Source of the DNA: Alphaproteobacteria bacterium
GTDB lineage: Bacteria > Pseudomonadota > Alphaproteobacteria > Oceanibaculales > Oceanibaculaceae
NCBI GenBank assembly: GCA_018823745.1
Contig: JAHJHR010000012.1
Location: 62,001 to 126,000, forward strand
DNA length: 64,000 nt
Direction: 5' to 3'
Part shown: positions 18,003 through 26,583 of the stretch, one piece after another
Numbering within the stretch: the stretch's first letter is position 1
Layout: the number at the start of each line of letters is the position of its first letter
Position numbers and translations under genes: made by a program
Notes under the pieces: generated by a model
Database searches by the model: none
What the model was told of the DNA's origin: nothing
The model's input: the letters and a program-made list of their open reading frames with translations, nothing else

Positions 18003-19505
18003 ATGCCGTCCTGCATTCTGGCCATCGATCAGGGGACGACGTCCAGCCGCGCCATGCTGTTCGGCAAGTCCTATGAGGTTCTGGGCAGCGCTCAGCAGGA
18101 ATTCACGCAGCATTTCCCGCGCTCCGGCTGGGTCGAGCATGATGCCGAGGAAATCTGGGACAGCGTGGTGGCGACCTGCCGCCAGGCCATGGCCAAGGCC
18201 AATGTCACTGCTGCCGATATCGCCGGCATCGGCATCACCAACCAGCGCGAGACCGTGGTGGTCTGGGATCGCCGCACCGCGAAGCCGATCCACAGGGCCA
18301 TTGTCTGGCAGGACCGGCGCACCGCCGATATCTGCGAGGCACTGAAGAAGCAGGGCCATGAAGCGGAGGTGACGGCCAAGACCGGGCTGCTGCTCGACCC
18401 TTATTTCTCGGCCACCAAGATCGCCTGGATTCTGGATAACGTGGATGGTGCCCGCGCCGCCGCCGAGGCCGGCGATCTGGCTTTTGGCACCATCGACAGC
18501 TTCCTGATCTGGCGGCTGACCAATGGCTGCGTGCACGCCACCGATGCCACTAACGCGGCCCGCACATTGCTGTTCGACATTCATCGCGGCGAATGGGACG
18601 AGGAAATGCTGGCGCTGTTCCAGGTGCCCGCCGCTTTGCTGCCCGAGGTGAAGGATTGCGCCGCCGATTTCGGCGATACCCAGCCCGATATCCTGGGCGG
18701 CTCGGTACGCATCCTCGGCGTCGCCGGCGACCAGCAGGCGGCCACTGTCGGCCAGGCCTGCTTCCAGCCCGGCATGCTGAAATCAACCTATGGCACCGGC
18801 TGCTTCGCGGTGATGAACACCGGCCCGCAATCGGTGATTTCGCGCAACCGGCTGCTGACCACCATCGCCTATCAGCTCGACGGCAAGCGCACCTATGCGC
18901 TGGAAGGCTCGATCTTTGTCGCCGGCGCCGCCGTGCAATGGCTGCGCGACGGGCTGGGCATCATCCAGGCCGCCTCCGAAACCGCCGCCCTGGCCGATGC
19001 CGCCGACGACAATCAGGATGTCTACATGGTGCCGGCCTTCACCGGCCTGGGCGCGCCACACTGGAACGCCAGGGCGCGCGGCGCGCTGTTCGGGCTGACC
19101 CGTGGCACCACCCCGGCGGAGCTGGCCCGCGCGGCGCTGGAATCGGTGTGCTACCAGACCCGCGACCTGCTGCAGGCGATGCAGGGCGACTGGCGTGACG
19201 CCGCCGGCACGGAGACCGTGCTGCGCGTCGATGGCGGCATGGTCGCCAGCGACTGGACCATGCAATTTTTAGCCGACATCTTGAACGCCCCGGTGGACAG
19301 ACCAGTTGTCTTGGAAACCACGGCGCTGGGCGCGGCCTATCTGGCCGGGCTGAAGGCCGGGTTCTACCCCGAGCCGGCGAAATTCGCCGAGCGCTGGAAA
19401 CTCGACCGCCGTTTCGAGCCGGCCATGGAAGAGACCACCCGCTCGCGCAAATATGCCGGCTGGAAAAATGCCGTGAAAGCCACCCTTATCGCCGCCGAGG
19501 GATAA
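18003..19505 (+). CDS. glpK: Glycerol kinase
   Basis: FGGY-family kinase producing glycerol-3-phosphate, the GlpD substrate. The 500 residues contain the ATP/phosphate loop [16 protein letters not shown] at 6-21, [26 protein letters not shown], the substrate segment [45 protein letters not shown] and [20 protein letters not shown] near the C-terminus. A strong GGGGAGGA precedes the ATG. It is co-directional with glpD (23-base gap), and the next gene, a multicopper oxidase, begins two bases after its stop. These form a probable three-gene transcript. Confidence 0.97.
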   Translation: MPSCILAIDQGTTSSRAMLFGKSYEVLGSAQQEFTQHFPRSGWVEHDAEEIWDSVVATCRQAMAKANVTAADIAGIGITNQRETVVVWDRRTAKPIHRAIVWQDRRTADICEALKKQGHEAEVTAKTGLLLDPYFSATKIAWILDNVDGARAAAEAGDLAFGTIDSFLIWRLTNGCVHATDATNAARTLLFDIHRGEWDEEMLALFQVPAALLPEVKDCAADFGDTQPDILGGSVRILGVAGDQQAATVGQACFQPGMLKSTYGTGCFAVMNTGPQSVISRNRLLTTIAYQLDGKRTYALEGSIFVAGAAVQWLRDGLGIIQAASETAALADAADDNQDVYMVPAFTGLGAPHWNARARGALFGLTRGTTPAELARAALESVCYQTRDLLQAMQGDWRDAAGTETVLRVDGGMVASDWTMQFLADILNAPVDRPVVLETTALGAAYLAGLKAGFYPEPAKFAERWKLDRRFEPAMEETTRSRKYAGWKNAVKATLIAAEG

Positions 19506-19507
19506 AC

Positions 19508-20959
19508 ATGACCCACCGCCCCGCCACCCCGCCGATCAGTCGCCGCACCCTGCTGCTGGCCGGGGGTGCGGGGCTCGCCGCCACGGCCCTGCACTGGGGT
19601 GGGGCTGTCAGGGCGGAACCGGCGATGCGTAAATATGCCCTGAAGCCGATGCCGGCCATGGCGAACATCGTCGGCGCGGAACATCCCGACACGGCCATCT
19701 GGGGCTATAATGGCATCGCACCCGGCCCCGAATTGCGGCTGCGCCAGAACGAGATTCTGGAGGTCGCGGTCGAGAATGGCATCGACCAGCCGACCACTCT
19801 GCACTGGCATGGCATCCGCCTGCCCAACGCGATGGACGGCGTGCCCGGCGTGACCCAGGACGCCATCGCCCCCGGCGGACGCTTCACCTATCGCTTCGCC
19901 GTGCCGGATGCCGGCACCTACTGGTATCACCCGCATCTCGGCGCCTCCGAGCAGATCGGCCGCGGCCTCTATGGCCCGCTGATCGTCGAGGAACCGGAGC
20001 CGATCAGGGTCGACCGGGAGCTGGTCTGGCTGCTCGATGACTGGCGGCTCGGCCGCGATGCGCAGATCCTCGACGGCTTCGACGATCTGCACGACAAGAC
20101 CCATGGCGGGCGCATCGGCAATACGCTGACGCTGAACGGCAAGTTGACCGAGAGCGTGCCGGTCCGTGCCGGGGAGCGGCTGCGCCTGCGGCTGATCAAT
20201 GTCGCCAATGGCCGGCTGTTCTCGCTGGATTTCCAGGGCCACAACCCGCAAATCATCGCGCTGGACGGCCATCCGGTCACGCCGCATGCGCCGCAGGGTG
20301 GCCGCCTCACGCTTGGCCCCGGCATGCGCGCCGATATCGTGCTGGACCTGCAGGGCAAGCCCGGCGAGCGCTTCGAGGTGATCGACCGGTTCTACCCGCA
20401 ATTCGTCTATCGCTTCGTCACGTTGGCCTACTCGGACGATGCGCCTTTGCGCGACAGCCCGCTCGACGCACCGATCCTCCTGGCGGCGAATAACCTGCCA
20501 GTGCCGGATCTGGCTGATGCGCAGCAGGAAAGCCTGCTCTTTGGCGGCGGCATGATGAGCCAGATGGCCAGCGCCCGGCTGGATGGCCGGACCGTCGACA
20601 TGCGCGAGATGCTGCGCCATGGCATCGCCTGGACGATGAATGGCGAGGCGCATGCTGCGGATGCCAGCCATCACCACCCGACCCTGTTCAAAGTGAAGCA
20701 AGGCCGGACCTGCCGCCTGAAGATGACCAACGACACCGCCTGGTATCACCCGATCCATCTGCATGGCCATGTCTTCCGGGTGATCAGCCGCAATGGCCAG
20801 CCGGTCAAAGACGATGCCTTCCTGGACAGCGTGCTGCTGGCCCCGCGCGAGACGGCGGAGATCGCCTTCGTCGCCGACAACCCCGGCCGCTGGATGCTGC
20901 ACTGCCATGTGCTGGAGCATCAATCCGCCGGCATGATGGGGCTGATCGAGGTCGGGTGA
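19508..20959 (+). CDS. Periplasmic multicopper oxidase (laccase/CueO-CopA-like) with Tat signal
   Basis: Predicted periplasmic copper oxidase of 483 residues. The N-terminus is a Tat-type signal, ISRRTLLLAGGAGLAATAL (12-30). All four copper motifs are present: LHWHGIRL, YWYHPHLG, HPIHLHGHVF and HCHVLEHQSAGMMG, the last providing the type 1 Cys and axial Met. Three cupredoxin domains fit the length. Family members oxidise Cu(I), phenols or metals; which applies here is not decidable. A histidine run (DASHHHP) and GGGMMSQMA in the third domain may add metal contacts. The ATG lies two bases after the glpK stop, an unusual functional neighbour. Confidence 0.92.
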   Translation: MTHRPATPPISRRTLLLAGGAGLAATALHWGGAVRAEPAMRKYALKPMPAMANIVGAEHPDTAIWGYNGIAPGPELRLRQNEILEVAVENGIDQPTTLHWHGIRLPNAMDGVPGVTQDAIAPGGRFTYRFAVPDAGTYWYHPHLGASEQIGRGLYGPLIVEEPEPIRVDRELVWLLDDWRLGRDAQILDGFDDLHDKTHGGRIGNTLTLNGKLTESVPVRAGERLRLRLINVANGRLFSLDFQGHNPQIIALDGHPVTPHAPQGGRLTLGPGMRADIVLDLQGKPGERFEVIDRFYPQFVYRFVTLAYSDDAPLRDSPLDAPILLAANNLPVPDLADAQQESLLFGGGMMSQMASARLDGRTVDMREMLRHGIAWTMNGEAHAADASHHHPTLFKVKQGRTCRLKMTNDTAWYHPIHLHGHVFRVISRNGQPVKDDAFLDSVLLAPRETAEIAFVADNPGRWMLHCHVLEHQSAGMMGLIEVG

Positions 20960-21064
20960 GGGCCGCAGATACCTGTCATCCTCGCGTGCAGCTTGTTCTG
21001 GGGCGGTAGCTGCGGTACGACCTGACTAACGGGTAAAGAACCGCCTTCAGGGAGATAATTTGAA

Positions 21065-22798
21065 ATGACCGGCGAAAAGCGCGGCATGTCGCGCGGGTTG
21101 ACCAGCTATGGCGATGACGGGTTCTCGCTGTTCCTGCGCAAGGCCTTCATCAAGGCGATGGGCTATACCGATGATGCGCTGAACCGGCCGATCATCGGCA
21201 TCGTGAACACGTTCAGCGGCTATAATGCCTGTCATCGAAACGTGCCGGATCTGATCGAGGCGGTGAAGCGCGGCGTCATGCTGCAGGGCGCGCTGCCGGT
21301 CGATTTCCCGACGATCTCGCTGCATGAGAGCTTCGCGCATCCGACCAGCATGTATCTGCGCAACCTCATGGCCATCGACACCGAGGAGATGATCCGCGCC
21401 CAGCCGATGGATGCGGTGGTGCTGATCGGCGGCTGCGACAAGACCGTGCCGGCACAGCTGATGGGCGCAGCCTCGGCCAATACCCCGACCATCCAGCTGG
21501 TCACCGGCGCCATGCTGACCGGCAGCCATCGCGGCGAACGGGTCGGCGCCTGCACCGATTGCCGCCGCTTCTGGGGCCGCTACCGCGCCGACGAGATCGA
21601 CGACCAGGAAATCGCCGAGGTGAACTACCAGCTGGTTCCCACCGCCGGCACCTGCTCCGTCATGGGCACCGCCAGCACCATGGCGCTGGTGACCGAGGCG
21701 CTGGGCATGATGCTGCCGGGTGGAGCCTGCCCGCCTGCCGTCTCCGCCGCGCGCATGCGCCATGCCGAGGAAACCGGTGCCGCCGCCGTGCGCATCGCCG
21801 CGGACCGGCTGACCCCCGACAAGATCATGACGCCCAAGGCGTTCGAGAATGCACTGCGCGTGCTGCTGGCCATTGGCGGCTCGACCAACGGGCTGGTGCA
21901 TCTGACGGCGATGGCCGGGCGCATGGGCATTGAGGTTGATCTGGAATCGGTCGACCGGCTGGGTGCCGACACCCCGGTGCTGGTCGATCTGAAGCCATCC
22001 GGCAGCTATTACATGGAGGATCTGCACAAAGCCGGCGGGCTGGTGATGATCCTGCGCGAGCTGAAGCATCTGCTGAATCTGGACTGCCTCACCGTCTCCG
22101 GCCGCACGCTGGGCGAGGAGATCGAGGCCGCCCCCGCGCCCTGGCCGCAGAATGTCGTGCGTACCGCCAAGGACCCGATCTATGCCGAGGGCGGCATCGC
22201 CGTGCTGCGCGGCAATCTGTGCCCCGGCGGGGCCATCATCAAGCAGTCGGCGGCCGCACCGAAGCTGATGCAGCATCAGGGCCGGGCCGTCGTGTTCGCC
22301 GACGCCGCCGACCTCGCCGCGCGCATCGATTCCGACGATCTGGACGTGACGCCGGATGACATTCTGGTGCTGCAGAATATCGGCCCCAAGGGCCATCCCG
22401 GCATGCCGGAGGCCGGCTATCTGCCGATCCCGCTGAAGCTGGCGCGCCAGGGCGTGAAGGACATGGTGCGCATCTCCGACGGCCGGATGAGCGGCACGGC
22501 GGCGGGCACGATCGTGCTGCACGTCACCCCGGAATCCGCCGATGGCGGGCCGCTGGCGCTGGTCCAGACCGGCGACCGTATTCGGCTGGACGTGGCGGGC
22601 CGCCGGCTCGACATGCTGGTGGACGATGCCGAGCTGGAGCGCCGCCGCGCCACCCTGCCGCCGCGCCCGAAGCGGCCAGAGGATGACCGCGGCTACCGCA
22701 AGCTGCTGATGGACACGATCCTGCAGGCCGACAAGGGCGTCGATTTCGACTTCCTGGTGCCGCCGGCCACGGCCAAGACGCCGCTGGCAAAGGACTGA
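21065..22798 (+). CDS. IlvD/Edd-family dehydratase, probably a sugar-acid dehydratase
   Basis: Iron-sulfur dehydratase of 577 residues in the dihydroxyacid/phosphogluconate dehydratase family. Cluster-ligand regions are GGCDKTVPAQLMGAAS (around residue 125) and PTAGTCSVMGTASTMA (around 195); other family stretches are FSGYNACHRN, LCPGGAIIKQSA and ISDGRMSGTAAGTIVLHVTPE. The HESFAHPTSMYLRN region and the downstream MFS carrier suggest an arabonate/xylonate-type enzyme and not the biosynthetic DHAD, which this organism would presumably carry elsewhere. That is inference. A GGGAG stands about nine bases before the start. The MFS gene begins five bases after the stop. Confidence 0.85.
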   Translation: MTGEKRGMSRGLTSYGDDGFSLFLRKAFIKAMGYTDDALNRPIIGIVNTFSGYNACHRNVPDLIEAVKRGVMLQGALPVDFPTISLHESFAHPTSMYLRNLMAIDTEEMIRAQPMDAVVLIGGCDKTVPAQLMGAASANTPTIQLVTGAMLTGSHRGERVGACTDCRRFWGRYRADEIDDQEIAEVNYQLVPTAGTCSVMGTASTMALVTEALGMMLPGGACPPAVSAARMRHAEETGAAAVRIAADRLTPDKIMTPKAFENALRVLLAIGGSTNGLVHLTAMAGRMGIEVDLESVDRLGADTPVLVDLKPSGSYYMEDLHKAGGLVMILRELKHLLNLDCLTVSGRTLGEEIEAAPAPWPQNVVRTAKDPIYAEGGIAVLRGNLCPGGAIIKQSAAAPKLMQHQGRAVVFADAADLAARIDSDDLDVTPDDILVLQNIGPKGHPGMPEAGYLPIPLKLARQGVKDMVRISDGRMSGTAAGTIVLHVTPESADGGPLALVQTGDRIRLDVAGRRLDMLVDDAELERRRATLPPRPKRPEDDRGYRKLLMDTILQADKGVDFDFLVPPATAKTPLAKD

Positions 22799-22803
22799 GC
22801 CTG

Positions 22804-24066
22804 ATGGCCGAGGAGACGGGAAAGCCGCCGGGCTGGCGGCGCAGCATCGTGCGGATTTTCCTATGCCTCGGCCTGGCGGCCATTCTCAGCCAGTTCTTCC
22901 GTTCCGCCACGGGGGTGATCGCGCCCGATCTGATGCGCGATCTTTCCCTGTCGGCCAGCCAGATGGGGCTGCTGACCGCCGCCTTCTTCATCACCTTCGC
23001 GATCACCCAGATCCCGACCGGCATCCTGCTCGACCGCTATGGCTCGCGCCTCACCATTGCCGGCACCATGCTGTTCGCCGTCGCCGGGTCGGTGGTGTTC
23101 TATCTGGCGCAGACCTACTGGCATGTGGTGATCGCCCGCACGCTGATTGGCATTGGCTGCGCCGGGGTCATGATGGGCGCCTTCGCGGTGCTGGCGCGCT
23201 GGTTCGATGCCCGGTCCTTCACCATGACCATCGGCTGGATGATCGCGCTGTCGAATGGCGGCAATCTGCTGGCGACCACGCCGATGGCGCTGGCGACCGA
23301 GGCCATCGGCTGGCGCGGCACCTATCTGGTCATGGCCATCGTCACGCTGCTGGTGGTGATCGGCGTGTTGCTCGGCGTGCGCGACGCCCCGCCGGGCCAT
23401 AAATTCCTGACCCGGCGCAGCGAGAGCGGGGCTGATATCATCGGCGGGCTGAAGGCGGTGTTCCGCAACCCGCAGCTGCCCTATGTGCTGGCGATCAGCG
23501 CCGTCACCTATGCCTGCACCATCACCATGCTGGGGCTGTGGGCCGCCCCCTTCCTGCATGACGTCTACGGGCTGGACGGGGTGCAGCGCGGCAATATCCT
23601 GCTGGGCATGGGGCTGACCATCATCGCCGGCACGCTGATCTATGGCCCGCTCGACCGGCGCTTTCCCAGCCGGCGGCGGCTGGTGCTTCTCGGCGGTGGC
23701 GGCAGCACCCTGTGCCTTGCTTTACTGGCCGTCTTCACCGAGGCCGGGCTGTGGGTGGTCGGTTCGCTGCTGATCGTCTTCACCCTGTTCAACACCTATA
23801 ACGTGCTGACCGTCTCGCATGGCCGCACGCTGTTTGCCGATCATCTGGTCGGGCGTGGCATGACCACGGTGAACATCGCCGTACAGACCGGCGCGGCCCT
23901 GGTGCAGATGGGCAGCGGCGTGCTGATCGGCCTGGTCGCGGCACTGGCGCCCGGCATGCCGGACATGCCCTATCGCGCCTTGTTCGCCGCCCTGGCCATT
24001 GTCTCGGCGCTGGCCCTGGCCTATTACGCCCGGGCAGAGGACCGAATCCCCACCCCGCTTAGCTGA
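22804..24066 (+). CDS. MFS transporter, likely organic or sugar acid uptake
   Basis: A 12-helix major facilitator of 420 residues. The helix 2-3 loop carries the family motif A as GILLDRYGSRLT (around 75), preceded by LLTAAFFITFAITQIPTG, and the second half repeats the pattern with LIYGPLDRRFPSRRRL. The N-terminal SQFFRSATGVIAPDLMRDLSLSASQMG region resembles anion:proton symporters of the sugar-acid and nitrate type. Its start lies five bases downstream of the IlvD/Edd dehydratase stop, so it is the natural candidate importer of that enzyme's substrate. The following MDR gene starts 11 bases later. The substrate is inferred from context only. Confidence 0.85.
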   Translation: MAEETGKPPGWRRSIVRIFLCLGLAAILSQFFRSATGVIAPDLMRDLSLSASQMGLLTAAFFITFAITQIPTGILLDRYGSRLTIAGTMLFAVAGSVVFYLAQTYWHVVIARTLIGIGCAGVMMGAFAVLARWFDARSFTMTIGWMIALSNGGNLLATTPMALATEAIGWRGTYLVMAIVTLLVVIGVLLGVRDAPPGHKFLTRRSESGADIIGGLKAVFRNPQLPYVLAISAVTYACTITMLGLWAAPFLHDVYGLDGVQRGNILLGMGLTIIAGTLIYGPLDRRFPSRRRLVLLGGGGSTLCLALLAVFTEAGLWVVGSLLIVFTLFNTYNVLTVSHGRTLFADHLVGRGMTTVNIAVQTGAALVQMGSGVLIGLVAALAPGMPDMPYRALFAALAIVSALALAYYARAEDRIPTPLS

Positions 24067-24077
24067 AGGAGAATCCC

Positions 24078-25061
24078 ATGCGCGCCGTCTGGTACGAGGA
24101 AAAGGGCCTACCCGCCGATGTCCTGACATTTGGCGAGATGCCCGATCCGGAACCCGATGCCGGCGAGGTGCGCGTGCGCGTGGTGATGTCCGGCATCAAC
24201 CCGACCGACAGCAAGCGCCGCTCCAACGGCCGCGAGCTGACGCTTTTCCCGCGCATCGTGCCGCATCAGGACGGCGCCGGGATCATCGACAAGGTCGGCC
24301 CCGGAGTCGATGAAAGCCGCATCGGCCAGCGTGTCTGGATCTTCGGCGCGCAAGCGCGGCGGCCCTTCGGCACGGCGGCGGACTATACCTGCCTGCCCTC
24401 CGACTATGCCATCGATCTGCCGGCTGCTGCCCGGATGGAGGATGGTGCCTGCCTCGGCGTGCCGGCCGTTACCGCCCATCGCTGCCTGTTCGCGGACGGT
24501 CCCATCGGCGGCAAGACCGTGCTGATCACCGGCGCGACCGGCCGGGTCGGGCGTTATGCCGTGCAGCTGGCGAAATGGGCCGGCGCCAGGGTGATCGCCA
24601 CAGGCTCCTCGCCCGCCAAGCGCGACCTTGCCGTAGCACTCGGGGCCGATCATGCCGTGGCCAGCGGCGAGACGATGCTGGCCGCCGTGAAGGAAGTCGC
24701 CCCCGATGGCATCGACCATGTCGTCGATGTCGCCTTCGGCAACAATATCGACGCGGTCACCGAGCTGCTGCGCAAGGGCGGCGTGGTCGCGACCTTCGCC
24801 TCCGACGCCATGCCGCGCCCGGAAATCCCGTTCCATCTGCTGATGTACAAGAACGCCAATATCCGCATGGTGGCGATCTTCGACATGCGCGAGGAATTCA
24901 AGCAGCAGGCCTTTGCCGATATCAACCGCTGCCTGGCCGAAGGCCGGCTGTCAGCGCATATCGACCGGCGCTACCCGCTGGAACAGACCATCCAGGCGCA
25001 TGAGGCATTGGAAGCCGGCGAAGTGCAGGGCTCGCTGCTGATCGACGTGGCGAAAGCCTGA
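24078..25061 (+). CDS. Zinc-independent MDR family oxidoreductase (NADPH:quinone reductase-like)
   Basis: A 327-residue medium-chain dehydrogenase/reductase of the quinone oxidoreductase type. It has the GroES-like N-terminal domain (PEPDAGEVRVRVVMSGINPTDSKRR, HQDGAGIIDKVGPGVDESRIGQRVWIF) and the Rossmann motif VLITGATGRVGRYAVQLAKWAGARVIATGSS, then ALGADHAV and DHVVDVAFGNN. The zinc-binding cysteines of alcohol dehydrogenases are missing. An AAGGAGAA precedes the ATG at ideal distance. It is the last gene of the dehydratase-MFS group and converges on the nitrile hydratase-like cluster with three bases between stops. The substrate is unknown. Confidence 0.88.
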   Translation: MRAVWYEEKGLPADVLTFGEMPDPEPDAGEVRVRVVMSGINPTDSKRRSNGRELTLFPRIVPHQDGAGIIDKVGPGVDESRIGQRVWIFGAQARRPFGTAADYTCLPSDYAIDLPAAARMEDGACLGVPAVTAHRCLFADGPIGGKTVLITGATGRVGRYAVQLAKWAGARVIATGSSPAKRDLAVALGADHAVASGETMLAAVKEVAPDGIDHVVDVAFGNNIDAVTELLRKGGVVATFASDAMPRPEIPFHLLMYKNANIRMVAIFDMREEFKQQAFADINRCLAEGRLSAHIDRRYPLEQTIQAHEALEAGEVQGSLLIDVAKA

Positions 25062-25064
25062 CCC

Positions 25065-25739
25065 TTATGGCTGGGGCACCGCGACGCCGATCATGGTGTC
25101 GCGGGTGACCAGTGCTTCCAGCTTCTCGGCACTCCATCCCTCGGTGCCCTTCGGACGCGCCGGGATGATCAGGTAGCGCAGATCGGCCGTGGAATCATGC
25201 ACCCGCAGCTCGACATCATCGGGGATCTCGGTGCCAAATTCCTTCAGCACCGCGCGCGGCTCGCGGATCACCCGGCTGCGATAGGCGCGTGCCTTGTACC
25301 AGTCGGGCGGCAGGCCGATCAGCAGGCGCGGATAGCAGGAGCACAGCGTGCAGACCACGACATTGTGCACGCCCTCGGTATTCTCGATGGCCTTGATCGG
25401 GATGCCGCCGGCATCGATGTCCAGCTCCGCCGCCGCCGCGATCACATCCTCCAGCATGCGCTGCTTGAAACCCGGATCGGTCCAGGCCCTGGCGACCATC
25501 TTTGATCCCGCCGCCGGGCTTTTCGAATCGATGATTTCCAGCATTTTGCGCAGCTCGGCCGGGGTGACGATCCCCTTGGCGACCAGCAGATCGGCCACCG
25601 CCTCGGTCATCGCCTGGTAATGCGTCAGCGGCCGGTCTTCAATGTCCGGCTGGAACGGCCCATGATCGTGCCCATGGTCGTGGCCGTGATCATGCCCATG
25701 ATCGTGCCCATGATGATGGTCGTGGTCATGCCCGCTCAT
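25065..25739 (-). CDS. Nitrile hydratase alpha / thiocyanate hydrolase gamma-type catalytic subunit with His-rich N-terminus
   Basis: Metal-bearing catalytic chain of the nitrile hydratase family, 224 residues. The claw-setting motif C130-T-L-C133-S-C135 is intact; Thr in CTLCSC points to a low-spin Co(III) enzyme, not Fe. Family stretches include AYRSRVIREPRAVLKEFGTEIPDD and the end of the chain, TEGWSAEKLEALVTRDTMIGVAVP. The residues after the motif read YPR where many nitrile hydratases have (Y/T)PW, as I recall for thiocyanate hydrolase gamma chains. Residues 4-26 hold 13 histidines alternating with Asp/Gly, likely metal-binding. It overlaps the preceding small subunit gene by ATGA. No activator gene follows; the next gene is convergent. 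Nitrile versus thiocyanate hydrolysis is unresolved. Confidence 0.88.
   Translation of the reverse strand: MSGHDHDHHHGHDHGHDHGHDHGHDHGPFQPDIEDRPLTHYQAMTEAVADLLVAKGIVTPAELRKMLEIIDSKSPAAGSKMVARAWTDPGFKQRMLEDVIAAAAELDIDAGGIPIKAIENTEGVHNVVVCTLCSCYPRLLIGLPPDWYKARAYRSRVIREPRAVLKEFGTEIPDDVELRVHDSTADLRYLIIPARPKGTEGWSAEKLEALVTRDTMIGVAVPQP
25659..25730. repeat. Tandem 12-bp coding repeat (six units)
   Basis: Six imperfect 12-base units, prototype CCCATGATCGTG on the plus strand, encode the repeated Gly-His-Asp-His tetrapeptide near the N-terminus of the catalytic subunit on the minus strand. The units keep the reading frame, so repeat-number change would lengthen or shorten the His tail without breaking the gene. 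Confidence 0.8.
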
Positions 25740-26041
25740 CGCACCGCCTCCAGCCAGTTTTCATAGACATCGATCACCGCCGTATCGCGGGCCGGGCCGT
25801 CATAGCCGTCCCACAGCTCGGCCTGCCGGAACACCACGCGGTAGAGCGGCAGGGATGGCCGCCCGTCGCGGCCATAGGCCAGTTCCTCCGGATTGGCGAA
25901 GGCGCCGACCAGCTCCTCCACCACGCCCTGCTTGCCGCGACAGAAGAACGGCGCGCGGACATGGCCCGGCGGATAGGCCCGGCGCACCCGCACCGCATCA
26001 CCCGGCCGGAAGCGGGCGTTTGTCGCCGCTTCGGCACTCAT
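25736..26041 (-). CDS. Nitrile hydratase beta C-terminal-half-like subunit (SH3-like; scnA-type)
   Basis: A 101-residue chain matching only the C-terminal, SH3-like half of nitrile hydratase beta. It reads FRPGDAVRVRRAYPPGHVRAPFFCRGKQGVV, the conserved GHxRxPxxxRGKxG motif with the arginine that contacts the catalytic claw, then YRVVFRQAELWDGY and AVIDVYENWLEAV. In standard nitrile hydratases this is fused to the N-half. Separate genes are known in thiocyanate hydrolase (scnA) and the toyocamycin nitrile hydratase. Both ends use ATGA overlaps (26038-26041 with the N-half, 25736-25739 with the catalytic subunit), pointing to equal, coupled synthesis. Confidence 0.85.
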   Translation of the reverse strand: MSAEAATNARFRPGDAVRVRRAYPPGHVRAPFFCRGKQGVVEELVGAFANPEELAYGRDGRPSLPLYRVVFRQAELWDGYDGPARDTAVIDVYENWLEAVR

Positions 26042-26370
26042 GGGCAGACCGCCTTGGCCGCCTCGGCATGGCGGGCCTGCGCCTCTTCCATGGCTCGGCC
26101 CAACTCATCCACCGTGAGGACGCCCTTCTCGATCAGGGTGTTGGTGACGGAGCCGATCCAGCGTTCGTAATAGGTCAGCTCGTCATAGATGCCCGGCCCC
26201 ATCTCCTCGATGCCCCGGCGCAGTTCGTCGACGGTCATGATCTTGCGCTGCTTATCGGTCAGCAGCCGCATGATGGCATCGACCTTCTTCTCCCACGGCG
26301 CATAATCATGCTCGGCCTGTTCGACCGGCCCGGCGGGAAGCCCGCCCATATCATGATGGCGGCGATGCAT
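26038..26370 (-). CDS. Nitrile hydratase beta N-terminal-half-like subunit (scnB-type)
   Basis: A 110-residue helical chain matching the N-terminal half of nitrile hydratase beta. HHDMGGL (5-11) corresponds to the conserved HDMGG start, and YDELTYYERWIGSVTNTLIEKGVLTVDELGRAMEEA is the conserved YYExW...LLxEkG.lT..EL helix pair. It is first in the three-gene set, so the order is beta-N, beta-C, catalytic subunit, the same as scnB-scnA-scnC in thiocyanate hydrolase. A nitrile hydratase accessory protein was considered, since these resemble beta chains, but the HDMGG start and the presence of the separate C-half favour a structural subunit. Confidence 0.82.
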   Translation of the reverse strand: MHRRHHDMGGLPAGPVEQAEHDYAPWEKKVDAIMRLLTDKQRKIMTVDELRRGIEEMGPGIYDELTYYERWIGSVTNTLIEKGVLTVDELGRAMEEAQARHAEAAKAVCP

Positions 26371-26455
26371 GACGACCTCCGGCTTGTTGCTTCAGCCAAG
26401 TGTTCCATGCTGCCGGGGGTGGGCGCAAGGGGCGGACGCGCCTTCCGGCCCGGTC

Positions 26456-26564
26456 CTTCGAGACTCCGCTTCGCGGCTCCTCAGGACGAGGGGAGGATGG
26501 GAATACGGACGATGCCCCCAAGTAACCTCATGCTGAGGAGCCCTCGTCAGAGGGCGTCTCGAAG
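26456..26564. repeat. Intergenic inverted repeat element
   Basis: Two ~37-39 base arms face each other across about 33 bases. Arm 1 (26456-26492) starts CTTCGAGAC, carries GCTCCTCAG and ends GAGG. Arm 2 (26526-26564), read in reverse complement, starts CTTCGAGAC, carries GCTCCTCAG and ends GAGG, with different inner bases. It fills most of the 213-base gap between the nitrile hydratase-like cluster and the carboxypeptidase gene. The CTTCGAGAC...CCTCAGGATGAGG core is, from memory, a dispersed intergenic repeat in several alphaproteobacteria. No reading frame or transposase is associated. Confidence 0.7.
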
Positions 26565-26583
26565 CATACGGCCGGCAAGCGCC

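Noticed and set aside
19508..20959. Copper nitrite reductase as an alternative for the multicopper oxidase
   Set aside because: The four-motif HWHG/YHPH/HPIHLHGH/HCH pattern and length fit three-domain laccase-like oxidases, not two-domain nitrite reductases.
20960..21064. Possible terminator after the multicopper oxidase gene
   Set aside because: CCGCAG and CTGCGG can pair only across a long loop, and no U-run follows.
25659..25730. CRISPR-like short repeats
   Set aside because: The 12-base units are contiguous, without spacers, and in frame within a His-rich coding region.
26038..26041. Sequencing frameshift splitting a single nitrile hydratase beta gene
   Set aside because: Not excluded, but the C-half has its own ATG in an ATGA overlap identical to the next junction, and split genes in this order are known in the family; kept as two genes with the caveat in the findings.
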